Shown here one piece after another: positions 11,666-21,508 of a DNA stretch of 64,000 bases. The position numbers and the translations under genes were made by a program. Position 1 is the first letter of the stretch. Every line of letters begins with the position of its first letter. Below the pieces are notes generated by a model. That model was not told where the DNA came from. It worked only from the letters and a program-made list of their open reading frames with translations, and did not search any database. Source of the DNA: Adiantum capillus-veneris (lineage: Eukaryota; Streptophyta; Polypodiopsida; Polypodiales; Pteridaceae); the NCBI GenBank assembly GCA_014529385.2, contig CM043965.1:11210412-11274411 (forward strand), in the 5' to 3' direction.

Positions 11666-12283
11666 TCAAAGTGTAGAAACCGTTTTTGCATTTTGCATTG
11701 CAAACCTTTTTATTACCTTCTTGATATAATCCTCCTGAGATAGCTTTATTGTCTTCTTCGTTCTGTCCCTTGATATCTTCATACCAAGTATCCTCTTTAC
11801 AACACCTAAATCTTTCATTGGAAAAGATTTAGACAGTTCCTCTTTTAGGTCTTTTATGTTCTGCATGTTAGCACTTGCAATCAGCATGTCATCAACATAC
11901 AATGTTACGATGATGAACTTCCCATCTTCCAAATTCTTTGTGTAGACGCAATGATTTGAGTTGCACCTTATGAATCCATGATCTAGCATCCATCGATCAC
12001 ACTTCAAATACCATTGTCTTGATGCTTGCTTTAAATCAACGTTGTCCCAACTATCCAGTAGGGATGATAGTATAAGGAGAGCTCGCACTTCGTCATCAAA
12101 ACTAATTTTCACTGATCCAAGTTGACTTAAGTTGGTGTTGAATTCATTTAGGACATCAAGTGACTTCATCAATTCCTCCGTGATCTTCATCTCTGAAATG
12201 TTGAAGGCCACCATTGACACCAAGCTTAACCAGATTGTTCCTAATGACTTTTGATCAAGGACAATCCATGCTTCGTCTGCCAT
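11666..12283 (-). CDS. C1 gag-RT fusion protein (205 codons) made by internal deletions
   Basis: Residues 1-42 are the copia gag N-terminus (MADEAWIVLDQKSLGTIWLSL). Residues 43-82 are a later gag segment (VLNEFNTNLSQLGSVKISFDDEVRALLILSSL). From about residue 83 the frame is copia RT (LKQASRQWYLKCDRWM, then YVDDMLIAS with catalytic YVDD at 129-132). At least two in-frame deletions are needed: one inside gag after residue 42 and one joining gag directly to RT, removing the CCHC knuckle, protease, integrase and RT fingers. The frame stops shortly after KRFAMQNAKTVSTL. An open chimeric frame in a non-autonomous element may be chance or may be selected for packaging; nothing here shows which. Start is the first Met, about 200 bases inside the PBS. 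Confidence 0.85.
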   Translation of the reverse strand: MADEAWIVLDQKSLGTIWLSLVSMVAFNISEMKITEELMKSLDVLNEFNTNLSQLGSVKISFDDEVRALLILSSLLDSWDNVDLKQASRQWYLKCDRWMLDHGFIRCNSNHCVYTKNLEDGKFIIVTLYVDDMLIASANMQNIKDLKEELSKSFPMKDLGVVKRILGMKISRDRTKKTIKLSQEDYIKKVIKRFAMQNAKTVSTL

Positions 12284-12484
12284 TGTTGCACGCTTCTTTG
12301 CAAGATTGCCTAGTGGAAAATAAAGATCCTTCTATTAGAGATAATCTTCAATCTACATCTTCCAATGTTGGTAGATTTTGCCGTTGATATTCTCGATCTT
12401 GAGCTTCCCTTCCTCCGCCAGTACTACTTCTTACTCAATTTAAGGAATCCTTTCCTTGAGATAATTTAGCTACGAGCAAACCTT

Positions 12485-12496
12485 GCTCTGATACCA
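12485..12496 (-). other. C1 primer binding site (initiator tRNA-Met)
   Basis: The minus strand reads TGGTATCAGAGC two bases after the 5' LTR end, a perfect match to the standard plant copia PBS complementary to the 3' end of tRNA-iMet. Confidence 0.95.
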
Positions 12497-12498
12497 AT

Positions 12499-12577
12499 TG
12501 TTAGGAAATATGACGTACGATATTTGAGTAGCTTACTTAATGGAGAGAGAGAGATTATCACACACGAGAGATTATAG

Positions 12578-12623
<46 letters not shown>

Positions 12624-13169
12624 ACATGATATACATGGTTCACCCAATGTGGGCTACATCCACGGTAAAGTAACAACTTAATGGCTTTAGGTACTTCAAA
12701 CAAGAAGTAGGTTACAGAGGGATTATACCCTTAATAGAGCTCCTGCCTTGCTTCACTCTCACCACCTTACACCCACCTTGTTGCATCAACTTCACATTAT
12801 GAAATGTATGTAGAAATGGCCTCTTTTTATAGGCCAAAAGGGATACCCTCTCTCATGAGAAGCAGTTGTGTGTAGCAGCCCTTGTGTAGACAAGTACAAA
12901 TCGGACCCCTAAATCCGCCCATGTGTGGCCATCCTTGAGAAGACAATTTCGCCTTTGAATTTGGCCACCAGCCAAACGACCGGCCGTCTCGCCGACCATA
13001 ATATTCCGGTGAAAAAGAACATTTCGATGAGTCTGCCCGTTAAAATTTTGGTTTTCTTCGACGAGTGATTTTTCTTCACGCATGATGGGTTCTCCTCATA
13101 GCAGGGACCTTACAAATGTGCGTTTTTAATACATAAAATTACAACGGGTAAATCAAGCTCCATACTTAA

Positions 13170-13171
<2 letters not shown>
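12499..13171 (-). repeat. C1 5' LTR (673 bp)
   Basis: TGTTA...TAACA termini with the PBS next to the inner end. It contains a (GA)n tract at about 12583-12621 and a TATA box at 12823-12832. It shares long stretches with 10312-10882 and with 18943-19669 (for example CACCCAATGTGGGCTAC and GGGATTATACCCTTAAT). Confidence 0.95.
12823..12832 (-). promoter_or_regulatory. TATA box of C1 5' LTR
   Basis: The minus strand reads TATAAAAAGAGGCC. The equivalent TATAAAAGGAGGCC is kept in LTR-C (19271-19280), while the C1 3' LTR has deleted it. Confidence 0.65.

Positions 13172-13249
<78 letters not shown>
13172..13249. repeat. Compound (TC)n-(AC)n microsatellite
   Basis: TC repeats run directly from the C1 LTR end to about 13202 and switch to AC repeats up to 13249. 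Confidence 0.97.
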
Positions 13250-13250
<1 letters not shown>

Positions 13251-13427
13251 GTACAATCACACAATTTTTTGTCACACACACATACAAATGCTCATGTTTA
13301 AAAGATTAGAAGACTATTACATAGAGAATTGTGGATATTTTCACCTCCACGTGCAGTTAACTTTGAGATTAAATGAGATTAAATGTTGAGGTAAAAGTGC
13401 AAAAGTATTTTTTTCAAACTCACAAAA

Positions 13428-13440
13428 GTGTGTGTGTGTG

Positions 13441-13518
<78 letters not shown>

Positions 13519-13544
13519 TATAGATATGTGTGTGTGTGTGTGTA
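13428..13544. repeat. (TG)n-(TA)n-(TG)n microsatellite
   Basis: TG repeats, then about 35 TA units (roughly 13443-13512), a few ATAGATATG variants, then TG repeats to 13544. The TA run is fully self-complementary and will extrude as a hairpin. Confidence 0.97.
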
Positions 13545-13890
13545 GAGACCAAAAAAAGTTACATAATAAGACATGCAAGTTTTTGAGCCATGGTATCTAC
13601 CAGGGCACAATACATAGCTAGAGAAATCATTACAATGAATGACTACAGGAGACACCCTGAAAGTGTAAGTCACCACCACAAATGAGCTAAGATTGGCTTG
13701 GGGTTGCCAGTAAGAAGAGAGCTCTGCCACAACACACCCCTTGCTCACCAAGACAACTTCGGAGACATATCTTGTTGAGCTAGACCCTTCTAATATCACT
13801 TTTTCCTTTCCATTCTTCTTAGCAAACTCACAATGGTGGTCATAGGGCTTGGTACTTTAACAATGTGGCTTATGAGACCAAATTTTGTCC

Positions 13891-14920
13891 CTATAAACCA
13901 AATTCCTTAGTGAATACTTCCGGCTTGTCTTCCACCTCCATCAAAGGGCACATTGTTTCTTTGTTGCTCCCGCTAGGGTTTGCGGCATCTGTCTCTTTTC
14001 TTGAGTCATCTTGTTGCATCTCACTTTCATTCGCCTCATCTCTAGGAAGATTGAAATCCGAAGGAGACTTGTCTCTTTGGTCACTCGTCTCCAAGTTGTC
14101 TTGATCACCACGTTGCTTGCAGCTACTGCATCGAGGTAGTTCTTAGCACAACTCTTTGACACTTGTAACATGCATTAGGGAACCATGCAAAATCCAGATC
14201 TTGAAGATAGGCACCAAGTCTCCCATGTTGAGATCCAAGTATTTGGGTACATTCTTACTCATGTCCCACATTATACATACTCTGACATCCAAGACTGGTT
14301 TGACCCATTGTAGCTTAGGAACAAAGAGAGCACCTAGCCTATCATCATGGCAATAATTTCCATAGGGCCTTGGAGCTAGATAGGAAGGTTGTTTAGCATA
14401 ACCCACACTAGAAAAAAGTTCATAAACTCTTCATTCAGGAAAAATTGAGGCGTCCAAGGCATTGCATATGCAAAATATGAAGCACCTCAGATACCTCCTC
14501 TAATAACAAGGTCTCGTAAAGTATGTTTAGAGAGACATTCAGCCACACAGAATCCTTTGCCACAATCCTTGGATACACATTCGTTGACCCATAAAGTAAA
14601 GGACCACCAAGTGAGAACAACATGTCTTTAGGCCCTTCAATGCAAGCTCTGGATTAAAGTTAGCCTATACCACGAAGCCATCTTCAACCTTGTTGAATCT
14701 GAACATATTCAACCCATGGAAGATCTATCTTGCCAAGGTTTGCACGCCAAAGGTTTATGGCTTCATAACCTTCTCAGGCCGAAAGGCATTAGCCTTGGAA
14801 TCATTTCAAAAAGATTCATGAATGGGATTTGGTTAAATCTTTCAATACTTGCAGTCAATTGAAGCTCGCGCCATTGTTTATCTACCCTTACATTGCTAGT
14901 GATGTAAGGTCTAGGATGAA
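13891..14920 (-). pseudogene. L1b: degenerate LINE ORF1-like (DUF4283/zinc-knuckle type) protein
   Basis: Minus-strand frames piece together a plant LINE ORF1-type protein. Around 14560-14760 it reads NLWRANLGKIDLPWVEYV, then GLKDMLFSLGGPLLYGSTNVYPRIV, resembling the DUF4283 fold. Next come VRVCIMWDMSKNVPKYLDLNMGDLV and a knuckle-like FPNACYKCQRV near 14190. An acidic/Ser-rich tail ends at 13891 (SDQRDKSPSDFNLPRDEANE...). At least four frame changes or stops are needed. The family call is by pattern recall, not by search, so it is moderate only. Confidence 0.45.
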
Positions 14921-14959
14921 CTTTGTGTAAGAGAGACTGTCAAACTTGGCTTGCACATT

Positions 14960-15420
14960 TTAGTGTTGATGCATTGAATGCATATTCGAATGGTAACCAT
15001 CTTGGAAGGTAGTCATACAATAATTGCCCAGCCCATCCAAAAATTTGTTGACCACCAGTAGTCTTTTGGTCCCGTTAAGGTGGGATTTTGTCAATAGGTG
15101 GCCTACACCTTTCCAGCTCTTGTTTATGTTTTCCCAAAAATGGTCCAGATGTATGAGCCCTTTATTGTTAATCTTTTCAGCTATTTCTCTCCAAAAGGGG
15201 TTAAGCTGGATGCGTATCACTTTGGAGAGCCAAGGGGACCAATGAATAATGGAGCTTTGGAAGTACCTTCCCACCTCTCCCCATTCCATCACCTTCGAAG
15301 CTCTAGTACACTTCCGTGCAGTCTCACTTATTGTGCCTCCCAATCCTCATGTCAGATTGTGTCTAGCCATATTTAGCTCCGGTTTTTGCTCTGTTCCAAG
15401 GCTATTTATGTTCTTGTAGG
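14960..15420 (-). pseudogene. L1b: LINE ORF2 C-terminal-like fragment
   Basis: The 127-codon frame (14960-15343) includes WGEVGRYFQSSIIHWSPWLSK, NPFWREIAEKINNKGLIHLDHFW and SWKGVGHLLTKSHLNGTKRLLVVNKF. The spacing of Trp and the IHLDHFW...SWK...L pattern resembles the region after the RT in plant non-LTR elements. The same sequence, more decayed, is at 6060-6420. It lies upstream of the ORF1-like piece on the same strand, so the two pieces may belong to two LINE copies rather than one. Confidence 0.4.
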
Positions 15421-15641
15421 CTGGGAATATTATTCCCCAGTCTCGTGATATTTTCCCCCAATGTCCCATAGGCATCTAATGCCCTTATTTATTCAATCCA
15501 TAGAAGAGAATTAAATCCATTTGATTTGTGTTTCATCTAGTTTCTAAATGTTTTTAAGATCATCTATCAATAGTGTATGCCCATTACATGCATACCTATG
15601 ACAATGATGAGATGCACGTAGAGGAGGATTCAAATAAAAGG

Positions 15642-15645
<4 letters not shown>

Positions 15646-15703
<58 letters not shown>
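15646..15703. repeat. (GA)n microsatellite
   Basis: About 58 bp of uninterrupted GA units. Confidence 0.98.
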
Positions 15704-15705
<2 letters not shown>

Positions 15706-16644
15706 CTAGAGTATGACAAACATCCATGATGGTCTTGCTTATGTTGTGCAAAAGGTTGATCTTCTTAACTATGAAGAGTAGTCATTATTACTTGCATTCA
15801 CTTCACATATGCTATCTAACTATTCATTGACTGGTTTTTATTCTTGGTGATACAAATTTTGAAGAGATCAATGATAACCAAGAGGAAAAATAAATAAAGA
15901 ATGAAGATAAGGACCAAGACGAATCCAAGCACTCTAGGAACTTGGGCAACAAGGTACCTCTTGATTTGGTGAGGGATGTTCTTAATTAGTTATAAGTGAA
16001 GGGGTGTTCATAATCTAATGAGGGATTTTCTTAATCAATTTTATATATTCTTGCTCTTTGGAAAACTTTCAATTAGACCTAGTGGAGAAGAAAGATTCCT
16101 TTGTCCTCAGCTCTCAGGCTCTCAATGAGAGATGTACTTTACATGATGTAGTCTTTTTTTAGATGCTAGGGTGAACTTCCCCCCACCTATGGGTCCATGT
16201 CATTTTTTCCTTCTTTTATTAATTCAAAGCTCTACTCTCTTTAAAAAAAATAAAAATGAAGAGAACTTTTCCTTCTTTGGTTACTCTTTGTTGTTTAGTG
16301 CCCATGATGCTATTTAATTTTCCATTAACTCAACCACACGTTTGATACGACTGTCATTTGGTACAAGTTCTTTGCTAAAGATCATGGGGCTCCACCTATT
16401 AGGTCTCCCCAATCTCAAAAAAATAAAAATTCTTTCAAAACACATTAAGTGCGCAAGTGAAGGGTGAATTTAGGGAATGAAAAGACAGACAAAGGTGAAA
16501 AGTCAAAAGACAAATGAGGTGAAAAGTCAAAAGAAAAATGAAGGTGGAAAGTCAAAAGACCTTTTGTGCCCATATAAAAAGGTGTTTTTTTTCTCTTTTA
16601 TTTGTCTTTTAGCATTTTCTTCTCTTCTCTTTAACATTTTCTTT

Positions 16645-16645
<1 letters not shown>
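15704..16645. other. Unassigned DNA with two A-rich tails
   Basis: No domain recognised. Short A-rich runs at 16239-16255 (CTTTAAAAAAAATAAAAATG) and 16418-16432 (CTCAAAAAAATAAAAATTC) follow non-coding text and could be 3' ends of retroposed copies on the plus strand. No target duplications were confirmed. Confidence 0.35.

Positions 16646-16690
<45 letters not shown>
16646..16690. repeat. (CT)n microsatellite
   Basis: About 45 bp of CT repeats, preceded by a CT-rich stretch. Confidence 0.98.
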
Positions 16691-16693
<3 letters not shown>

Positions 16694-17765
16694 GTTGTAT
16701 CCATTCTTTCGAGCTAATATTGTTGCAAATCTATGTGCTTTGTCATTGCTTGTTGCTATGTTCTATAAACTAACGCATCATTTTTCTTTTTGTTGAGAAT
16801 AATTATTGAATTAGGAATATCTATGATAGGTCGCACTAGGGGTACTGCACATGGCAACTTAAATCCTTTTGTAAGCCATACTCACAATTGTGTGTGGAGA
16901 GAGTTTAAGAATAGAAATTCCCTCAAGCACAACATGTGCCTTGAGGTGTCAACAATTCCAAATGGACCTAGTACATAACCACAACCAAAAAGAAGAAACT
17001 ATCCTTTTGAGTGGTCAAGGAAGCTTAGAGCAAGGAGACAATCCTTATCATTCCATACTGCCCCTTTTTAGCTCCCACGCTGTGATTAAGCTCGGAGATC
17101 ATCCGCACAATTTCATCGTACTGTGCCACAACCAGTTTGGCCTCATAACCCTAAAGGCTCCTAGAATTCAAAACCTCATTAAGGTAACAAAATTTTGTGG
17201 TTTGAGTGACAAAAGAATGGCTTGGTTTTGGAATTTGTGCCTCCTAGGGATTAGGTCATCTATGAAGAAGATTACCTTTCATGTTTTCCAACACTTCAAA
17301 GAGTCTACTGACCAAGTCTACTCACGCCATCTCATAGGCCAGCTCAAAGCTCTATTAACAACCCTCACATAAGGGGGTGGAGCAGATCCAATAGCTCGAG
17401 TAGTTGGGGAAGTCGAGTGGACGTTTCTACCTACAATATTTTTGTTCTTGTGTTTGTGTGCACACTCATTTTTCACTCTACAAGTAGGTCGAGGGGACTG
17501 TTTGAGGAGTTGAGAGCATAGGGCAAACCTTGGCATGATGTCATGCACTTTGCAGTATTCCCTTGTGGAGAGATCGTGCCGCTCATGTCTATCTTGGCTA
17601 TCACCTATAACACATCTTCTCTATCTCCTCTTCCTCACATTCTCCTAGCCAACCCCTCAACCACCTCCACTTGGGATCCCTTTGCTACCAAATTTGCTAC
17701 CCAATCACTCTGCACCACTTGTTGGTCACTCTAATTTTCCATTTCAAATTCATACTACCACGTAC
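16691..17765. other. Unassigned DNA containing a 160-codon unrecognised frame (16890-17372, +)
   Basis: The longest frame begins MCGESLRIEIPSSTTCALRC and ends SRHLIGQLKALLTTLT. It shows no domain, no repeated motif and no homologous copy in the window. It could be a chance frame or the remnant of a transposon protein. Nothing else in this stretch is interpretable. Confidence 0.3.
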
Positions 17766-17769
17766 ACGA

Positions 17770-17777
17770 TGTGTGTG

Positions 17778-17840
<63 letters not shown>
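17770..17840. repeat. Compound (TG)n-(GA)n microsatellite
   Basis: TG repeats with one TTTG interruption to 17817, then GA repeats to 17840. Confidence 0.97.
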
Positions 17841-17974
17841 TTGTACTTTGATTTTTGATTGCATGCATGACGCTTCAAGAGTATCTTCTATCAATATTAA
17901 CCTATAGATTCTTTAGGGCCTTCGGAATGGGGGCCATGTGTCTACGTTTTCCGTTTCCCTCTCCACCATAAAAG

Positions 17975-17977
<3 letters not shown>

Positions 17978-18018
<41 letters not shown>
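17978..18018. repeat. (CT)n microsatellite
   Basis: About 41 bp of CT repeats. Confidence 0.98.
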
Positions 18019-18021
<3 letters not shown>

Positions 18022-18407
18022 GATAGTTTCCTACGACGTTAAAACTCTCTTCTCCTTCTTCCTCTATGTGTGTGTGCGCGCGCATGCGTGCATGCACGTT
18101 ACGACACACAACTAGACCTTCGGTTAGGCAACACAACTTTTTGTGCATCCTTATTTAATTTGAAGGACGCCTCGTTGGTGGCACGTTGAGAGGGCTCTCA
18201 ATGATGGGGACTAGGGGTCTCGCCCTATCAATAGTGTGTGATATTGAGTATCGTCTCTTTTTGTTGGGGATAGTCTCTCCTATTTGACTCATTGTGGTCT
18301 CGTTCTCCTAGTTCTTCTTATCGATCTTTGTCTCTGACGTCAGATATGGTGATGTTCGTAAGGTTGAGGCTCCTTGTAAAAGTTGGTCTTCTGAACTCTA
18401 TGATATT

Positions 18408-18805
18408 CTTTTTGGCCATGGCTTGATTGGAGCATAATGCTCTTGTACTAGGGTTTTTTTTCTTAATTTGATTCTCTCACATGTGAATATTGCAAAAGAA
18501 AGAGGTTATTATTATTAAACGCTATGAAAATAGCACGTAAGGAAACGATTGTTGCCTTTGGGAAGCATATAAACTTTGAAGAGTGATTGGGGGAACTGCT
18601 GATGTTTTGTCTAGCTAGCACCACCATGTTTAGCCAAGGTTCTCCCTGCGGTCCTTCTTATTGACGCGTGTTGGCTTTCTATGAGTCCTTTCATCTTTGG
18701 TCACTAGGAGAGGCCATGGCTTGACACGAGCATGACCAACATATGTAATTTCTTGTTTTTCTTAATATGATTTACTCACAATTGTGAGTTTTGCAATTGA
18801 TAAGC
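18408..18805 (+). repeat. Two diverged copies of a GGCCATGGCTTG-type 3'-tail sequence
   Basis: About 18408-18500 and 18713-18800 share GGCCATGGCTTG, then a T-rich CTTAATTTGATT / CTTAATATGATT run, then TGTGAATATTGCAA / TGTGAGTTTTGCAA. This looks like two 3' ends of one non-LTR element family inserted near each other, but no coding part was recognised. Confidence 0.4.
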
Positions 18806-18928
18806 CATGATGCTGTTGGTAGTTTTTGCCGTTGAGCTTCTCAATCTTGAGCTTCCCTTACTCCGCCATAACTCCCACTCAATTCAAGGAATCCTTTCCT
18901 TGAGATAATTTAGCTACGAGCAAACCTT

Positions 18929-18940
18929 GCTCTGATCCCA
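18929..18940 (-). other. C2 primer binding site, one mismatch
   Basis: The minus strand reads TGGGATCAGAGC, differing from the tRNA-iMet PBS of C1 by one base. Confidence 0.8.
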
Positions 18941-18942
18941 GT

Positions 18943-19026
18943 TGTTAGGAAATAAGACGTAGCTAAATAGATAATTGAGTAGATTACTTAATGGAGAGAG
19001 ACAAATTTACATACACGAGATTATAG

Positions 19027-19069
<43 letters not shown>

Positions 19070-19669
19070 CATGATATACATGGTTCACCCAATGTGGGCT
19101 ACGTCCACGGGAAAGCAGCCACTCAATGGCTTTAGTACTTCAAAACAAGAAGTAGTTTACAAAGGGATTATACCCTTAATGGAGCTCCCGCCTTGCTTCA
19201 CTCTCACCACCTCACACTCACCTTGTTGCATCAACTTCACACTATATGAAATGTGTGTAGAAATGGCCTCCTTTTATAGGCCAAAAGGGCTGCCCTCTCT
19301 CATGAGAGGCAGCCATGTGTAGCCGCCCTTGTGTAGATAAGTCCAAATCGGACCCTCCAATCCGCTCATGTGTGGCCGCCCTTGAGAAGACAAGTCCACT
19401 TATGAATTCGGCCACCGACCACCGGCCATTGACTTCCGACCACCGGCCATTGACTACCAGCCACCGGCCAACCGACGATTGTTTTCCGACCACTTTACAG
19501 CCGCCGTCCGGCCATAATATTTCGGCGAGGGTTTTTGGCTGTGAAAATTTTGGTTTCCAGCGAGTGATTTTCCTTTACGCACGATGGCTTCTCCTCATAA
19601 TGGGGGCCTTACAAATGTGCACTTTTACCACAGAAAATTACAAGGGTAAATCAGGCTCCATACTTAACA
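18943..19669 (-). repeat. LTR-C of C2 (727 bp)
   Basis: TGTTAGG...CTTAACA ends like the C1 LTRs. Internal (GA)n at about 19029-19064 and a TATAAAAGG box on the minus strand at 19271-19280. It has the longest sequence of the three LTR copies and so is closest to the full family LTR. Confidence 0.93.
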
Positions 19670-20340
19670 GTTGGATGTCTCATTTATGTATGCAACACAA
19701 GACCGGATACTCAGTTTGCAGTCTCACAGCTCAACAGATTTATGCATAGCCGAGGGTCTAAGCATTGGCAGACTTTAAAGAGGAATTTCCGCTACATGAG
19801 TGGCACTTTACATCTTGGCTTGTTTTATCCCAAGGGGGGATCATTGCCGCCAGACTTACATGCTTTTTCAAACTCAGATTGGGCTGGTTGTTTTGACACA
19901 CGAGTGTCCATAAGTGGGTTGTGTTTCATGCTTGGCAGTTCATGTATATCATGGTTGAGCAAGAAGCAACCTACTATGGCTACTTCTAGTTGTGAGACTG
20001 AGTACAGGGAAGTCTTCACAGCTACAATTGAGTGTGTATGGATCAGACGCCTTATGGCTGATTTGGGTTTTGGACAAGTCGCTGCCATTACTATCTACAC
20101 AAACAATCAGAGCACATTGGTAGTTGAAAGGAACCTAGTTTTTCCCACTCACTCAAAGCATTGAGGTGCATTACCACTATGTCAGGGAGAGGCTCTCAGT
20201 AGGAGATATCAACTTGGCTTATGTGCCAACAAAGGACAAACTTGCAGATCTTTTCACAAAGGCATTCTCTCATGAGAATCTGCAAAGCTTTGGGCTTACT
20301 CCCCTTTGTGGACTGATCATTTCCTCACGGCATGGCACTT
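19670..20340 (+). pseudogene. C3 copia RT C-terminus and RNase H (truncated)
   Basis: Plus-strand reading starts directly at the C2 boundary with VGCLIYVCNTRPDTQFAVSQLNRF, the standard copia RT end. The RNase H follows: SNSDWAGCFDTRVSISGLCFMLG, ISWLSKKQPTMATSSCETEY, TNNQSTLVVERNLVFPTHSKH. A TGA at 20162-20164 sits where the family reads HIEVHYH; the frame then continues VHYHYVRERLSVGDINLAYVPTKDKLADLFTKAF. Catalytic Asp of SDWAG and Glu of CETEY are kept; DNQS is changed to NNQS. Everything upstream of the RT end is missing. Confidence 0.9.
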
Positions 20341-20379
20341 CCCTTTACTCATGTGCCAGCTCTTTTTCACCGGATCACT

Positions 20380-20391
20380 CCAAGGGGGATT
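20380..20391 (+). other. C3 polypurine tract
   Basis: CCAAGGGGGATT directly precedes the TGTTACC LTR start, the expected copia PPT. Confidence 0.8.
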
Positions 20392-20620
20392 TGTTACCAT
20401 ATACATGTGGTAGTGATGTATGTGAACACACTTAGGACCTACTCCGGGGCATTTTTCCCCTCACTAGGCAGTTTTTTCCCCGATGCATTGTATATACGCC
20501 CATCATTCAGGGCTATCTATCTTTCCATTGCAAACTAAGTAATACACTCTCTATTGTGTGACTTGAGCTTCCTTTGTCTTCTCCAAGCTGTGTGTATTTT
20601 CCTACAACCTAACTCCAACA
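20392..20620 (+). repeat. C3 3' LTR (229 bp)
   Basis: Starts TGTTACCATATACATG and ends AACTCCAACA, giving TGTT...AACA ends. A TATATA motif near 20491 could be the promoter. Short LTRs of this size are common in copia elements. No matching 5' LTR in the window. Confidence 0.75.
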
Positions 20621-21171
20621 CACCTGTCACGGGGAGAAATTGGGACCGACTGGACAAACCAAGAGAGATGACTGAACTCTAACACCCTCTCTCAACTCTT
20701 GGAAAGGAAGACGGACCATAAAGCTAGAGAGCTATCTGCAATAGAGAGGGTAGATGCTACAAACTCCATAGTGGACAAGTATTTGATGTAACTATTTTTG
20801 GATAATGGCTTGCAACAAGTCTCTGTGATAAAATGCAAGCAAGTTAAAACATTGGTGCTCGCGTAGCAACTTCTACCACAAGGAGAACCCCCTAGATACT
20901 CAAGAATCCCCCATTAATTTGGGAAATTTTGAGAGAGACCCCTCCCCAACGGTCTATGCATAAAATACACAATTTACACTTTTATACCATTTTCAATATA
21001 CATCAAAGTTGCAGAAGCGTTTGCATAGTGGAGGAGTTCTCAATGCCTAGCATGGATTTAAGGCCATGAGTCGAACTACATCCACTAGCACCTAGCGACT
21101 AGTGCTATCTCTAAATAGGTGATATGAATGAAAGAGTACTCATGAAAAATAACATTATGGAGAGTGAATAT
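20621..21171. other. Unassigned DNA
   Basis: No coding or repeat structure recognised. Confidence 0.5.
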
Positions 21172-21295
21172 ATGTGTACACCGATTTTGTTATTTCATTA
21201 ATACATGGTATCTGTTTCATTTAAATGGGACATTCTCCTATGTCTCTTCACACTCTACTTCACCCTCCACTATTCTCTCTCTCACTCTCTCTCTA

Positions 21296-21388
<93 letters not shown>

Positions 21389-21462
21389 TATTCTCTCTCT
21401 CACTCTCTCTCTATGTATGTACGTGTGTGTGTATATATATACACACATACATACATAGAGAG

Positions 21463-21508
<46 letters not shown>

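Larger units (their letters stand above)
10312..13171 (-). mobile_element. C1: 2.86-kb Ty1/copia deletion derivative with both LTRs
   Basis: Two LTRs with TGTTA...TAACA ends face the same way. On the minus strand the order is 5' LTR (12499-13171), a PBS matching initiator tRNA-Met, a short internal region with fused gag and RT remnants, copia RNase H tail, PPT and 3' LTR (10312-10882). Autonomous copia elements are about 5 kb; here protease, integrase and most of gag and RT are missing. No clear 5-bp target duplication is visible because both flanks are CT-rich. Confidence 0.93.
18806..19669 (-). mobile_element. C2: truncated C1-family copia element (5' LTR plus leader)
   Basis: The LTR at 18943-19669 is followed on the minus strand by a mutated PBS and about 130 bp of leader. 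The leader matches C1 leader 12365-12498 closely (GAATCCTTTCCTTGAGATAA and GAGCAAACCTTGCTCTGAT are shared). Beyond about 18806 similarity ends, so the rest of the element, including its 3' LTR, is absent. C2 abuts copia element C3 exactly at 19670 and probably inserted into it. Confidence 0.85.

Noticed and set aside
13341-13799. 152-codon minus-strand frame
   Set aside because: Its middle is Ile-Tyr repeats from the (TA)n tract and its flanks show no motif.
16890-17372. 160-codon plus-strand frame as a host gene
   Set aside because: No recognisable domain, no supporting splice or promoter signals, no homologous copy. Kept only as unassigned DNA.
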